Assembly (NCBI GenBank): GCA_036365455.1 | Contig: JAWQUS010000016.1 | Coordinates: 16,143,001-16,207,000 of the forward strand | Length of the DNA: 64,000 nucleotides | Direction: 5' to 3' | Origin: Macrosoma leucophasiata | Lineage: Eukaryota; Arthropoda; Insecta; Lepidoptera; Hedylidae | Shown: one piece after another, positions 44,200 through 53,645 of the stretch | How the letters are laid out: every line of letters begins with the position of its first letter | Position numbering within the stretch: the stretch's first letter is position 1 | The notes under the pieces: generated by a model | What the model was told of the DNA's origin: nothing | Database searches by the model: none | Seen by the model: only the letters and a program-made list of their open reading frames with translations | Translations under genes and position numbers: made by a program

Positions 44200-44579
44200 A
44201 TAAAAGAGTATATAGTCTAAAGAAAACAGCAAAAATGTCACTGTACAGTAGGTATTCTACTTTTCTAGATGATAGTGGCGTTTGTCGTGAGTGCGGTGAC
44301 GTTTAAATGCGTTACGCCAGCTTTAAGTAAAAAATCCAGGATCACAGTTCCCATGCGTTTTGACAAAACAGGTACAGGCATTAGGAATATATTGCGATAT
44401 TCTAAAAAAAATGGTGCACAAAATTCAATACTTATAAAGAGGCAATAGTATTGTTTTAGTTAATATACATAATATGAAGAAGTATTTTATTTTACATTAT
44501 ATCAATAAAATCATCTTGATCATATTGATTTTACTGTGAAATACGACAAGAAATACGTTTGTGCAGTGTACTTCATAGA
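44200..44579. other. No recognisable feature
   Basis: AT-rich sequence. Nothing supported. Confidence 0.4.
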
Positions 44580-44582
44580 TAA

Positions 44583-44664
44583 GGAACTGCAGAACTATTT
44601 CGTTTATCCAGATATGGCTGTAAACTTTATTTTTTATTTTTACGCATATTTATAATTATCTAGA

Positions 44665-44703
<39 letters not shown>

Positions 44704-44807
44704 GTATTGATAAAGAGAGGCTGCCTGCAAGAGGTTATGCGCTAATTACAAATAAACCTGTATATAATATATAAATATATACATATATTTTTTATAGATC
44801 ATAAATA
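44583..44807. mobile_element. MITE family L, copy L2, left part (split by the LTR element)
   Basis: Left terminus GGAACTGCAGAACTATTTCG, TTTATCCAGATATGG, then a (TA)n tract at 44666-44700. It is preceded by TAA (44580-44582), matching TAA at 49993-49995 after the right part. Confidence 0.8.
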
Positions 44808-45260
44808 TGTAAAGAAATACTATTTCTTTCTTCGCACTCTGTGTGTTTACTTACCATGAAGTTTGGTTATAGTTTTTAACTTTTTAATTGTCTGATTTTA
44901 AAGAAGAAATGAATTCAGAATGTCAGATGACAGATTTAAATACGAGTTGATTGACAATTGGATAATCTGTTTTATACAGAGACTATTTTATTTAGGTAAT
45001 ATAAAACAATATGAACTCAAACCTATAAAGAAGAAACGACAATGAAAGTTTATTCTTTCACTTTTAAAACATAAAATAATATAATATTAAAATTTTCATT
45101 GATTATCCAATTGTCAATCAACTCGTATTTAAATCTGTCATCTGACATTCTGAATTCATTTCTTCTTTAAAATCAGACAATTAAAAAGTTAAAAACTAAC
45201 AATAAACCTTCTTTACAGCAACACAAGGTTTATTTCTTTCATGTAATAAAACAGACTTAT
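44808..45260 (+). repeat. 5' LTR, 453 bp, with an internal inverted duplication
   Basis: The first 160 bp match the 3' LTR. At 44968 the sequence switches to the reverse complement of the LTR middle (TTTTATACAGAGACTATTTT onward) and runs backward to about 45197, then rejoins the normal LTR end (AACTAACAATAAACC). The arms at about 44875-44967 and 45105-45197 are therefore inverted copies. This LTR is 93 bp longer than its partner. Confidence 0.9.
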
Positions 45261-45286
45261 AAAACGACAATTTTGTTTATAAAAAG

Positions 45287-45463
45287 ATGCAAATGGAGCA
45301 GTTACGTTTTGAATTCACGATTTTACCGGCGAATGATGGAAAATCTAATATTTGTTGTGTAACCTCAATCACAACTAAAGATGAAAAAAAATTTGCTATA
45401 CCAGAGGAATTACAGTCTGTTGGATTTGGACTGTCCGTTGGACAGCTGTGTACAACAAAGTAA
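45287..45463 (+). CDS. Short leader ORF before gag (58 aa), uncertain
   Basis: ATG at 45287, stop TAA at 45461-45463. The peptide begins MQMEQLRFEFTILPANDGKS and ends VGQLCTTK. It precedes and overlaps the long gag frame in a different frame. It could be the true gag N-terminus moved out of frame by an indel, an upstream ORF, or chance. No known motif. Confidence 0.3.
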   Translation: MQMEQLRFEFTILPANDGKSNICCVTSITTKDEKKFAIPEELQSVGFGLSVGQLCTTK

Positions 45464-46419
45464 ATAATAGTTTAAAGAAAAGACATCAGACACGAAGAGT
45501 TTGGATAACTATGACAGATAAATTACGAGAAATTTACATAGATGCTGATGGTAACTTACAATTTGGAGAACAATATCTGGAGGAAATTGAACATAACCGA
45601 GCATCTGAAGAACAAATTAGAGATTCGAATTTATTGGAAGAAATGTTTACTAAGTTAATAGAAAATACACATGATTTAAAAAAACAGAATCTGAAATATG
45701 TCGCAGAGAAGTTTGTGATTGAGAAATTTACGAGCAAAAACTCGAATGCAAGGCAATGGATTGACATTTTTGAGAGAGAATGTTCTCGCTTCGGTATTAT
45801 GAAAGATGAACAAAAAATTGAGATTCTCCGACTATTTATGGATAAAAGTTGTGTTGATTGGTACAGCTCAATGATTATAAAATTAACACTCAACTCAGAG
45901 TGGATAGCTTGGAAAGAAAAGTTGTGCGAGTCATTTGCAAACCAAAACTGGAACCAAGTGACCTATGCATTGTTATTTAAATATAAGGATGGTTCATTAG
46001 TGGACTATGCCATTAAAAAGGAAAAACTTTTATTGGACATGAGAAATACAATTGATACAGGTACACTAGTGGATCTGATAGCGGTAGGTTTGCCAGGTTT
46101 TGTATTAGAGAAGATAAATAGAGAAGCAATGAACGATATAGTATGTTTATTCAATGAGGTGAGAAAGTATGAACATTTGGTAAATAAAAATAGGAATGGA
46201 ACGTACAGAAAGTATGAAAATCAAAGGATAAATATTACAAATGAAGGACGTTATCCATGCAAAATATGCGTAAAATTAAATAAAGGGGTTCGCTATCATT
46301 CCGAAGCTGCATGCTGGTTTAGAGTTAGAGAAGATGATAAATTAAATAAAAGATATATTAAACATGTAAATAATTCAGTGATTGAAGCAGAGTTAAATGA
46401 AACAGAACAAAAAAACTAG
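45448..46419 (+). CDS. gag: gag polyprotein of the Ty3/gypsy element
   Basis: 323 codons from 45448; the more natural start may be the in-frame ATG at 45511 (MTDKLREIYIDADGN). The middle (residues about 95-215) has the retrotransposon-gag fold pattern: RQWIDIFERECSRFGIMKDE, CVDWYSSMI, WIAWKEKLCESFANQNW. A single zinc-knuckle-like CKIC...H...C (PCKICVKLNKGVRYHSEAAC) lies near the C-terminus. Gag forms the particle that packages element RNA. The stop TAG (46417-46419) directly follows the slippery heptamer A AAA AAC, so part of the product is expected to shift into the protease frame. Confidence 0.88.
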   Translation: MYNKVNNSLKKRHQTRRVWITMTDKLREIYIDADGNLQFGEQYLEEIEHNRASEEQIRDSNLLEEMFTKLIENTHDLKKQNLKYVAEKFVIEKFTSKNSNARQWIDIFERECSRFGIMKDEQKIEILRLFMDKSCVDWYSSMIIKLTLNSEWIAWKEKLCESFANQNWNQVTYALLFKYKDGSLVDYAIKKEKLLLDMRNTIDTGTLVDLIAVGLPGFVLEKINREAMNDIVCLFNEVRKYEHLVNKNRNGTYRKYENQRINITNEGRYPCKICVKLNKGVRYHSEAACWFRVREDDKLNKRYIKHVNNSVIEAELNETEQKN

Positions 46420-46733
46420 TAGTGACACCATTAATTAAGATCAAACTACTGTTAAATAATAAATTAGAAATTTATGGAGTATACGATTCAGGTTCAAATG
46501 TATCTCTAATTAATTCCAAATTACTAAAACTAAATACAAAAGGACATAACTCGAATGAAGAAAATATAGTAACAATTAATGGTGTCCAAAAAACAAGTGG
46601 TTTGACAAATTTAAAAATAAAAATTTTTGAAATAGAAGAAAATGTGGATGTGTACATCATTGACGAACACAAATTCAGATATGATTTCTTAATAGGATTA
46701 GATATGATAAAGAAATACAAGCTAGTACAATGA
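46401..46733 (+). CDS. Retropepsin-type protease, -1 frame to gag
   Basis: The frame is open from 46401 (after a TGA at 46398) to the stop at 46731-46733. There is no ATG near its start; the first listed codon 46422 is GTG. The active-site motif YDSGSNVSLI fits the aspartic protease D-S/T-G, and FLIGLDMIKKY corresponds to the C-terminal ILG-D region. Probably made as a gag-PR fusion by -1 frameshifting. It cleaves the polyproteins in the particle. Confidence 0.8.
   Translation, partial: NRTKKLVVTPLIKIKLLLNNKLEIYGVYDSGSNVSLINSKLLKLNTKGHNSNEENIVTINGVQKTSGLTNLKIKIFEIEENVDVYIIDEHKFRYDFLIGLDMIKKYKLVQ
46410..46416 (+). promoter_or_regulatory. Candidate -1 ribosomal frameshift heptamer A AAA AAC
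   Basis: In the gag frame the codons AAA AAC TAG (46411-46419) are preceded by A, giving the classic X XXY YYZ slippery heptamer immediately before the gag stop. Slipping back one base enters the protease frame (AAA CTA GTA GTG). No downstream pseudoknot was established by eye. Confidence 0.65.
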
Positions 46734-46785
46734 GGAGTTAAAAATAACTCAGAAACAATACTTACATGAAAAGAATAGTAAAAAA

Positions 46786-49530
46786 ATGGAGAAAAAGATA
46801 GACGAAGGTGAAAATGAAGGTAATAAATATGAAAACGAAAACAAAATTAATTTTAATGAACATATCAAAGAGGAGGAATTTGAAATAAAGGTTGGTCATT
46901 TAGATGATGATAAAAGGGAAGAAATAAATAAGCTAATACAACAATATCAATCAGTTTTTGCCAAAAACAAGTATGACGTGGGAAAGGTTAAAGGATATGA
47001 AGCAAGAATAGATTTATTAATGGATAAATACTGCAGCAAGAGGCCATACAGATGCACTATAGAAGACAAAAAAGAGATAGCAGAACAAATAGTCGAATTA
47101 TTGGATAATGCGCTTATAGAAGAATCTTATAGTCCATTCGCAGCACCAGTAACTTTGACATTTAAAAAGGAAGAAAATAAAAAATCAAGGCTCTGTATAG
47201 ACTTCAGGGATTTAAATAAAATTGTAGTTCCTCAGGCTCAACCCTTCCCATTAATTGACGATTTAATGACAAAAACAAGAAATTGCAAATTTTTTACAAG
47301 CTTAGACGTTAATTCAGCTTTTTGGTCTATACCTCTACGAGTAGAGGACAGGAAGAAGACAGGGTTTGTAACTCAAGAGGGACACTTTCAATGGACATGC
47401 CTACCATTTGGTTTGAAGACTGCTCCAGCAATATTTCAAAGAATATTGTGTAACATACTTAGAAAATATAAACTAACCGATTTTGCTGTCAATTATATAG
47501 ATGACATACTGATATTTTCAAACTCATTTGATGAACACATAAGTCACTTGAAACAGTTACTAGAAGCAATTCAAATGGAAGGATTTCGACTAAAATTTAT
47601 AAAATGTACATTTGCATCAGATTCGGTAAAATACCTGGGACATATCATTCAATATAATTCTATCCAACCACTGAAGGACAATCTCATTTCGATAAAAGAA
47701 TTTCCAGTACCAAAAACACAGAAGAATATTCGACAATTTTTGGGAAAAGTAAACTTTTACCATAAATATATACCAAGGAGCGCAATAATTCTGGACCCAT
47801 TACATAATTTGCTAAGAAAAAATCAAAAGTTTGTTTGGTCTGAAGAATGTCAAAATGCGTTTGAAAAAATAAAGAGTCTCTTGTGTTCACAGCCAATACT
47901 AGAAATTTATGATCAAAATCTACCAATAAATATTTATACTGATGGTTCTCTGCTGGGTGTTGGAGCAATTTTAAAACAAGTACAACTAGATGGTAAAGAA
48001 AAACCAGTAGCCTATTTTTCAAAAAAACTGAATGGAGCGCAAAAGAAGAAAAAGGCAATATATTTAGAATGCTTAGCTATTAAAGAAGCACTAAGATATT
48101 GGCAGTACTGGCTGATAGGTAAATCGTTTACAGTCTACACAGACCATAAACCATTAGAAAACATGAACTTAAAAGCTAGAACAGACGAAGAACTAGGTGA
48201 TTTGACTTATTACCTTTCACAATATGATTTTAAAATCAAATATTCCCCTGGAAAAGATAATTTAGAAGCGGACTGTTTAAGTCGGAATCCTGTATTAGAA
48301 CCAGAGGATAATCTAGAAGAACAACTGAAAGTTGTGAACTTAATTACATTAGAAGATATTGTAATAGATCAGAATCAAAATAAAGAAATACAGAGAAACA
48401 ATAATAAAATAATCAAAAAACACAATTTATACTTCAAAAGAATTAGGAACAAAGAGAAAATAATAATAACAGAAGAATTCAGTATTAAATTTATAAAGCG
48501 AATACATGAAGATCTATGTCACATTGGAGTGGGACAAATGCTAACGACTATTAGTTCACTGTACGCAACAAAAAATTTAACGAAAAATATTAAAAATGTT
48601 TGTAGGAATTGTGAAATTTGCATAAAAAACAAAACAAGAGGACAACACAAATACGGATTAATGTCATATTTAGGCCCAGCGACAAGACCCTTTGAAATAG
48701 TATCAATAGACACAATTGGAGGTTTTGGTGGTTCTAGATCAACCAAGAAATACATACATCTTTTAGTGGACCACTTCACTAGATATGCATTTATTATAAC
48801 ATCAAAAACCCAGGGTGCACATGACTTTATAAAGCTAATAAATAAGGTCGCTGAAACCGAAGAGATTGGGATGCTCCTAACCGACCAGTATCCAGGAATA
48901 AACTCTAAAGAATTCAAGAAGTTCCTTACTGACAAACAAATAACAATAATTTTTACAGCAGTGAATGCACCGTTTTCTAATGGCCTAAATGAAAGGTTGA
49001 ATCAAACGATAGTTAACAAAATTAGATGCAAAATCAATGAAGATGGAGAAAACAGAGCGTGGACTACAATAGCACATGAATGTGTAGAAAAATACAATCA
49101 GACTAACCACTCAGTAACTGGTTATGCACCATATTATTTGCTATACGGAACAGATGTTAAAGTTTTACCAAAAGAACTACAACAAGGAGGTATAAATAGT
49201 GACTGGATCGGAGATAAGAAAACAGCGCTTAATAATACCTTGAAATCACATTACTATAACAAAATGAGGTATGATAGGAATAGAAAACAAAGAGAATTCA
49301 GTGTGGGAGATCTAGTATATATAGAAAATGGGAATAAACTAAATAGGAAAAAGCTAGATGAATTGAGAATTGGACCATATAAAATAATTAAAAAGAAATC
49401 TAATACAATTTACGAGATAGATACAGGACATAAAAAAACAGAGTCAAATCTTTTTCATATCACAAAACTAATTCCAGTACAGATAACAGAGGATGAGAAT
49501 GTGCAAGTATCAAATGGAGAACTGGAGTGA
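46786..49530 (+). CDS. pol: pol polyprotein: RT, RNase H, integrase (914 aa)
   Basis: RT: LCIDFRDLNKIVVPQAQPFP (136-155), catalytic D174 in TSLDVNSAFW, LPFGLKTAPAIFQ (206-218) and YIDD at 237-240. RNase H: IYTDGSLLGVGA (D385), E428, TDHKPLENM (452-460), EADCLSRNP. Integrase: zinc-binding H574-X4-H579...C606-X2-C609; catalytic D642 (SIDTIGG), D700 (LLTDQYPG), E736 (NAPFSNGLNERLNQ). The C-terminal GDLVYIEN and LRIGPYKII-like GPF/Y-type module ends in LFHITKLIP. No stop; all key acidic residues are present. The frame is open back to 46726, overlapping the protease stop; pol is in the gag frame, so PR to pol needs a +1 (or -2) shift or an indel explains it. Confidence 0.95.
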   Translation: MEKKIDEGENEGNKYENENKINFNEHIKEEEFEIKVGHLDDDKREEINKLIQQYQSVFAKNKYDVGKVKGYEARIDLLMDKYCSKRPYRCTIEDKKEIAEQIVELLDNALIEESYSPFAAPVTLTFKKEENKKSRLCIDFRDLNKIVVPQAQPFPLIDDLMTKTRNCKFFTSLDVNSAFWSIPLRVEDRKKTGFVTQEGHFQWTCLPFGLKTAPAIFQRILCNILRKYKLTDFAVNYIDDILIFSNSFDEHISHLKQLLEAIQMEGFRLKFIKCTFASDSVKYLGHIIQYNSIQPLKDNLISIKEFPVPKTQKNIRQFLGKVNFYHKYIPRSAIILDPLHNLLRKNQKFVWSEECQNAFEKIKSLLCSQPILEIYDQNLPINIYTDGSLLGVGAILKQVQLDGKEKPVAYFSKKLNGAQKKKKAIYLECLAIKEALRYWQYWLIGKSFTVYTDHKPLENMNLKARTDEELGDLTYYLSQYDFKIKYSPGKDNLEADCLSRNPVLEPEDNLEEQLKVVNLITLEDIVIDQNQNKEIQRNNNKIIKKHNLYFKRIRNKEKIIITEEFSIKFIKRIHEDLCHIGVGQMLTTISSLYATKNLTKNIKNVCRNCEICIKNKTRGQHKYGLMSYLGPATRPFEIVSIDTIGGFGGSRSTKKYIHLLVDHFTRYAFIITSKTQGAHDFIKLINKVAETEEIGMLLTDQYPGINSKEFKKFLTDKQITIIFTAVNAPFSNGLNERLNQTIVNKIRCKINEDGENRAWTTIAHECVEKYNQTNHSVTGYAPYYLLYGTDVKVLPKELQQGGINSDWIGDKKTALNNTLKSHYYNKMRYDRNRKQREFSVGDLVYIENGNKLNRKKLDELRIGPYKIIKKKSNTIYEIDTGHKKTESNLFHITKLIPVQITEDENVQVSNGELE

Positions 49531-49558
49531 AAATTCACGGGTGAATTTTCTTCCCCAT

Positions 49559-49567
49559 GGGGGGAGA
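49559..49567 (+). promoter_or_regulatory. Polypurine tract
   Basis: GGGGGGAGA directly abuts the TGT start of the 3' LTR: the expected plus-strand primer position. It fixes the LTR start. Confidence 0.85.
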
Positions 49568-49927
49568 TGTAAAGAAATACTATTTCTTTCTTCGCACTCT
49601 GTGTGTTTACTTACCATGAAGTTTGGTTATAGTTTTTAACTTTTTAATTGTCTGATTTTAAAGAAGAAATGAATTCAGAATGTCAGATGACAGATTTAAA
49701 TACGAGTTGATTGACAATTGGATAATCAATGAAAATTTTAATATTATATTATTTTATGTTTTAAAAGTGAAAGAATAAACTTTCATTGTCGTTTCTTCTT
49801 TAGAGGTTTGAGTTCATATTGTTTTATATTACCTAAATAAAATAGTCTCTGTATAAAAAAAACTAACAATAAACCTTCTTTACAGCAACACAAGGTTTAT
49901 TTCTTTCATGTAATAAAACAGACTTAT
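49568..49927 (+). repeat. 3' LTR, 360 bp
   Basis: Colinear with the solo LTR at 25617-25975. Contains TTTAATTGTCTGATTTTAAA and an AATAAA near GTGAAAGAATAAACTTTCAT that may serve in polyadenylation. Confidence 0.92.
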
Positions 49928-49932
49928 AAATA

Positions 49933-49992
49933 TACGTAAAAATCAGGTTTGCACCATATCTGGATGAACGATATAATTCTGCAGTGGAATCC
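49933..49992. mobile_element. MITE family L, copy L2, right part
   Basis: TACGTAAAAATCAGG, then CATATCTGGATGAACGATAT to CTGCAGTGGAATCC, followed by TAA (49993-49995). Completes L2. Confidence 0.8.
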
Positions 49993-50235
49993 TAACGTAT
50001 TATTGGCGTTCGGGATTGCAGACGTAAGACGGATTACGGTGTATACTCAGGACTCAGGAAATTGCATACTTTGTCTCAATTTGTAGCTTATTAGTATAAA
50101 ATGATTTCGAAATTACATTTTGCTCATGTTCGATATATTGTAGTTTATGAGGTAATTTATGTTTGGATCAACAAATATTACAAGTAGGTTACAAAGTTAG
50201 GTTACAAATATATTATTCAGATACAAATACATAAT

Positions 50236-50530
50236 CTATACATCTATACAAATAAATAAAATTGAAGTTTCTGCTTGTAATATAAAAATAACCGCTTTTT
50301 ACTAAATGAATATGTATGCATACACGGTACATATAGCAAAACATTTTTTTTAGCGGGAAGCTAATCTCGGGAACGGCTTTACCGATTTTGACGGGACTTT
50401 CACTGCCAGATAGCTTATGTAATAAAGAGTAACTTATGCTATTTTTATACTAGCTGCGCCCACGACTTCGTCTGGGTAGATATTGAACAATCATAAATTC
50501 TCACACGTACGAAGGCGCGGGCACAGCTAG
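50236..50530 (+). repeat. Dispersed repeat K, copy 2
   Basis: CTATACAAATAAATAAAATT, ATAACCGCTTTTTACTAAAT, TTTTGACGGGACTTTCACTG, CTAGCTGCGCCCACGACTTC match copy 1 at 28.8 kb in the same order. Confidence 0.75.
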
Positions 50531-51074
50531 TCTATTATATAAAAAATACCTTTACTCGCATAAAAAAGTTAACAAACACACGAATCATAATTTTAGTAGT
50601 GGTCAGCATTATAAGTATTATAAATTCAGCGCGTAGGTAAATTCTCTGCAAACCCGTTCGGGAAATAGAACACCAGAAGTTAAGTTTATTTAATTAGTGT
50701 TGTATAAAATATCTGCCTCAGAGAATTTCATTACGGAAATTAAGATTTGTAATTAAATAAGAAAATGTTCAGTCCCGTAAAAAATAAAGTTTAAGCTAAT
50801 TTAAACATTTCTTGTAGTTAAATATCCTCTTACAACTTTCGCCATAATGATAATGGAGTTATGCAAAATTTAAAGTTTATAAGCAGCTGAACAAAAATCT
50901 TCGTAATAAGAATTCATCTGAATGCCATAATACTTTACGAGTTCTCTAAAGTTTTTAAGGAAGGAGGCATTATATCAAAGTATTAAAATATAGTTAAATA
51001 TTTCAATAAAGAGAGATGTGGACTGTAGACCATATCCATTAGCTTCAAGATTTAAATGTATATCGTAGAAACGA
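50531..51074. other. No recognisable feature
   Basis: AT-rich sequence. Nothing supported. Confidence 0.4.
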
Positions 51075-52500
51075 AATAATTTCTTCCAAAAAATCAAAAT
51101 CCTAGCCAGAAACATTTTTTTATGGTAGTAGAGTTCCAGCGACGGAGCTCGCGGGCGAAGCCACCACCGCATTACCTAATAAACTTGCTGCTAAATGGTA
51201 GTGTTCAGCACTATCGTGTTCCGGTCACGGTCCAGTAATTTCCGGCACAAAGGCATAACACCTTAGGCCTCAGAAGTGGTAACGCATATGCATTAACATC
51301 AATGTGAACAGTAGGTATGCTTGTTTGCCACTTTCGTGATATAAAAAATGGCAATGAAAGAAACATGCGAATGTAAGCGTTTTTTGATGACGTCACGAAG
51401 TGGAGTGCACAGTTTGCAAGTAATCAATTATCGACACGATAATCCTGCCCCATTCCTACTGATCGCACCACCATCCATCAAATGGCAGACGTTAAGAATA
51501 TTGAAAATAGAAATAGGTACGTACATAACCTAATTTTGAGTACCTGGTTGACCGAGCTTCGCTCCGTAGACTAATGGTTCTTATATTCATCAATAGATGG
51601 CGTTAGTCGTCGGTTATGAAGAAAAATTATTATTAACTTGGAACCGAGCTTCTAACAGATTTCAGGCAAGCCCTGACAAACCTCGTTAAAGAGGAAGACT
51701 ATATTTCGCACTCGTAAAATCAGCATTTATCCCAAAAATCCAAGCGAGAAACATGGCAATGAAAGAAATGTGAAGATGCGAAGGTGACGTCACGAAGTCG
51801 AGCGCGCGGTTTGCGAGTAATCAATCACCGACACGATGATCCGGCATCACTCCTACTGATACGCACCACCATCCATCAAGTAGCAGACGTTAAAGATGTC
51901 GAAAATAGAAACACATAACCTAATTTTTATATGGGTTACAAAATTATACTCCAGCTTCCCTTCAAGAGGACGTGTTATTTAAAATATAACCATGAAAATA
52001 ATGAATTAAACTACTCTAGTCTCATAATATAAAAATCTCTTACAAATTTGCTGTCCACTAAATGGAAATTTAAGCTGCTTAAATATTAAAGCTAGTTAAA
52101 TAATCTTCAATCATTTAAAAAAAGACACCAGTGACTATGTTCCAATGTATGTTACTCTAACTAGATCTGCCATTTCAAACATAAAACTTTGCTAGACTAT
52201 ATAATAACAATTTATTGATTTTGAAGTATCTTAATTCACAATGTTATTACAACTGATTGCAGGCAAGCCACGATAAACGAACAACACTGTTTTTCACACT
52301 CGTAAAATCAGCAGTATTTATCCCAAAAACCCAAGCGAGAAATATGGCAATGAAAGAAACATGCGAAGGTGACGTCACGAAGTCGAGCGCACGGTTTGCG
52401 AGTAATCAATCACCGACACGATGATCCGGCATCACTCCTACCGATACGCACCACCATCCATCAAATGGCTGACGCTAAGGATGTCGAGATATGAAAGTGA
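51075..52500 (+). repeat. Triplicated block with conserved TGACGTCA core (repeat Q)
   Basis: Three direct copies: Q1 51075-51123 plus 51343-51535 (split by family A copy A14), Q2 about 51560-51930, Q3 about 52150-52500. Each has an upstream part CGCACTCGTAAAATCAGC...CAAGCGAGAAACAT (degenerate in Q1) and a better conserved part: ATGGCAATGAAAGAAA, GACGTCACGAAGT, TGCGAGTAATCAATCACCGA, CACCACCATCCATCAA. The palindrome TGACGTCA is kept in all three. Translation gives stops in all frames, so it is not coding. Confidence 0.8.
51124..51342 (+). repeat. Family A interspersed repeat, copy A14, inside repeat Q1
   Basis: GGTAGTAGAGTTCCAGCGACG to TTTGCCACTTTCGTGATAT, with an internal deletion. Inserted between GAAACAT and ATGGCAATG of Q1. 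Confidence 0.85.
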
Positions 52501-52615
52501 TTTTGGAACATATTTTGATTATCACTCCAATTTCGCCATCTTGGGAACATAGGTAACTACTTAAACTGAAATACCTACAATAATTCAATAAACATAATCA
52601 ATTATTTATATATAA

Positions 52616-52690
52616 AGTAGCTGTCCCGACGAACTTTATATCGCCTTAGAGGTGTAAAAAAATAATCAAATTTAAAAAATATGATAATGG
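52616..52690. repeat. Fragment of dispersed repeat H
   Basis: GTAGCTGTCCCGACGAACTT resembles the start of the H copies at 52957 and 61968 (CCCGGTAAACTTCGTATTGC). Short. Confidence 0.4.
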
Positions 52691-52880
52691 ACAACATTTA
52701 TTTAAAAAAAACGCTTACACTCGCTGTTGTACACACACAACACCAGACAATACGCAGACTCGAATCAAAAATCTGTAGGCCATCCAAATATTTGTACCGG
52801 CGGGATCGAACCCGTGACCCTTCGAATCAAACGGTCGTCTCACACCGCTGGACTAACCGGGTCGTCGACTTATCACTTAG
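52691..52880 (-). mobile_element. tRNA-derived SINE, separate family
   Basis: On the minus strand: GACCCGGTTAGTCCAGCGGT (A-box), GGGTCACGGGTTCGATCCCG (B-box), CCGGTACAAATATTTGGATG, then CTGGTGTTGTGTGTGTACAA. The head differs from family C and family G. 3' boundary uncertain, near 52691. Confidence 0.65.
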
Positions 52881-52956
52881 GCGTATTCAAAATAGATATT
52901 GGCGAAGATAATTATTTACAATACAACCTCAAAGAGCTTCTTCTTTACTGTTAACT

Positions 52957-53172
52957 GGCGGACCCGGTAAACTTCGTATTGCCCCAGAATGAAATAATGT
53001 GTCAAAGGTTTGATAGATGCGGATTATTTGTATGGAAAAATGAAATTGTGGTTTTTACTATTTTATTTTCTCAAACAAATAGCCCGTATCTAAACAAATA
53101 GTCCGTATCTATCAAACTTTTGACACATTATTTCATTCTGAGGCAATACGAAGTTTTCCGGGACAGCTAGTA
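52957..53172. repeat. Inverted pair of repeat H
   Basis: The left arm 52957-53040 (CCCGGTAAACTTCGTATTGC, TGTCAAAGGTTTGATAGATG) and the right arm 53086-53172 (its reverse complement with few changes, ending TTTTCCGGGACAGCTAGT) face each other. A single H copy occurs at 61968-62090. Confidence 0.75.
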
Positions 53173-53184
53173 TTTTAATATAAA

Positions 53185-53345
53185 CGTGGGCAAATAGTAT
53201 CCTACCAAAATTTGCTAAAATGTGCAAACGGTCGTCAGCACGATTATTCAGACTAGTTTTCCTAAGAGTATAACAGTGGTCGAAACTCATTGAAAGTTCT
53301 GTATCAACACTTGGCTAACCAGCTGTTGCTTCTGTTCCTATAGGC
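53185..53345 (+). repeat. Dispersed repeat I, copy 1
   Basis: GCAAATAGTATCCTACC, GCTAAAATGTGCAAACGGTC, TTGAAAGTTCTGTATCAACA and CAGCTGTTGCTTCTGTTCCT are shared with copies at 55.0 and 55.9 kb. Confidence 0.8.
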
Positions 53346-53645
53346 CGAATAACTACGGATTAATAGGTAGCTAAAGCTACAGAAAATAAAGGTGAGATAC
53401 ACTTTTTACAGGAATTTGATATTACTTACACAGTTTATGAATACCTATCACAGTAAAACGCGGATTGCTGATTAAATTATGTTATGGAGTAGCGATCAAT
53501 TTTCAATTATACTTATTCCTTAATGATTTCCAAAAATGTTATTTATATAAAACTTATAAAGCAATATATTTGATATTTTTGTAACAAGATTTTTAGTCGA
53601 TGGTAACACGATATAAATTTATAGTAGGATGCTATTTTTGTATTT
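53346..53645. other. No recognisable feature
   Basis: AT-rich sequence. Nothing supported. Confidence 0.4.

Larger units (their letters stand above)
44808..49927 (+). mobile_element. Ty3/gypsy LTR retrotransposon
   Basis: 5120 bp with LTRs at 44808-45260 and 49568-49927, flanked by AAATA (44803-44807, 49928-49932). The other MITE L copy shows the empty site ATAAATATACG. Internal order is gag, PR, RT, RNase H, IN, which is the Ty3/gypsy order. No env frame and no chromodomain were seen. A polypurine tract GGGGGGAGA sits immediately before the 3' LTR. LTR ends TGTAAAG...GACTTAT do not form the usual TG...CA pair; the exact 3' boundary has a few bases of ambiguity. A solo LTR of the family is at 25.6 kb. 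Confidence 0.92.

Noticed and set aside
49531..49567. An env gene after pol
   Set aside because: Only 37 bases separate the pol stop from the 3' LTR, so no third gene exists in this copy.
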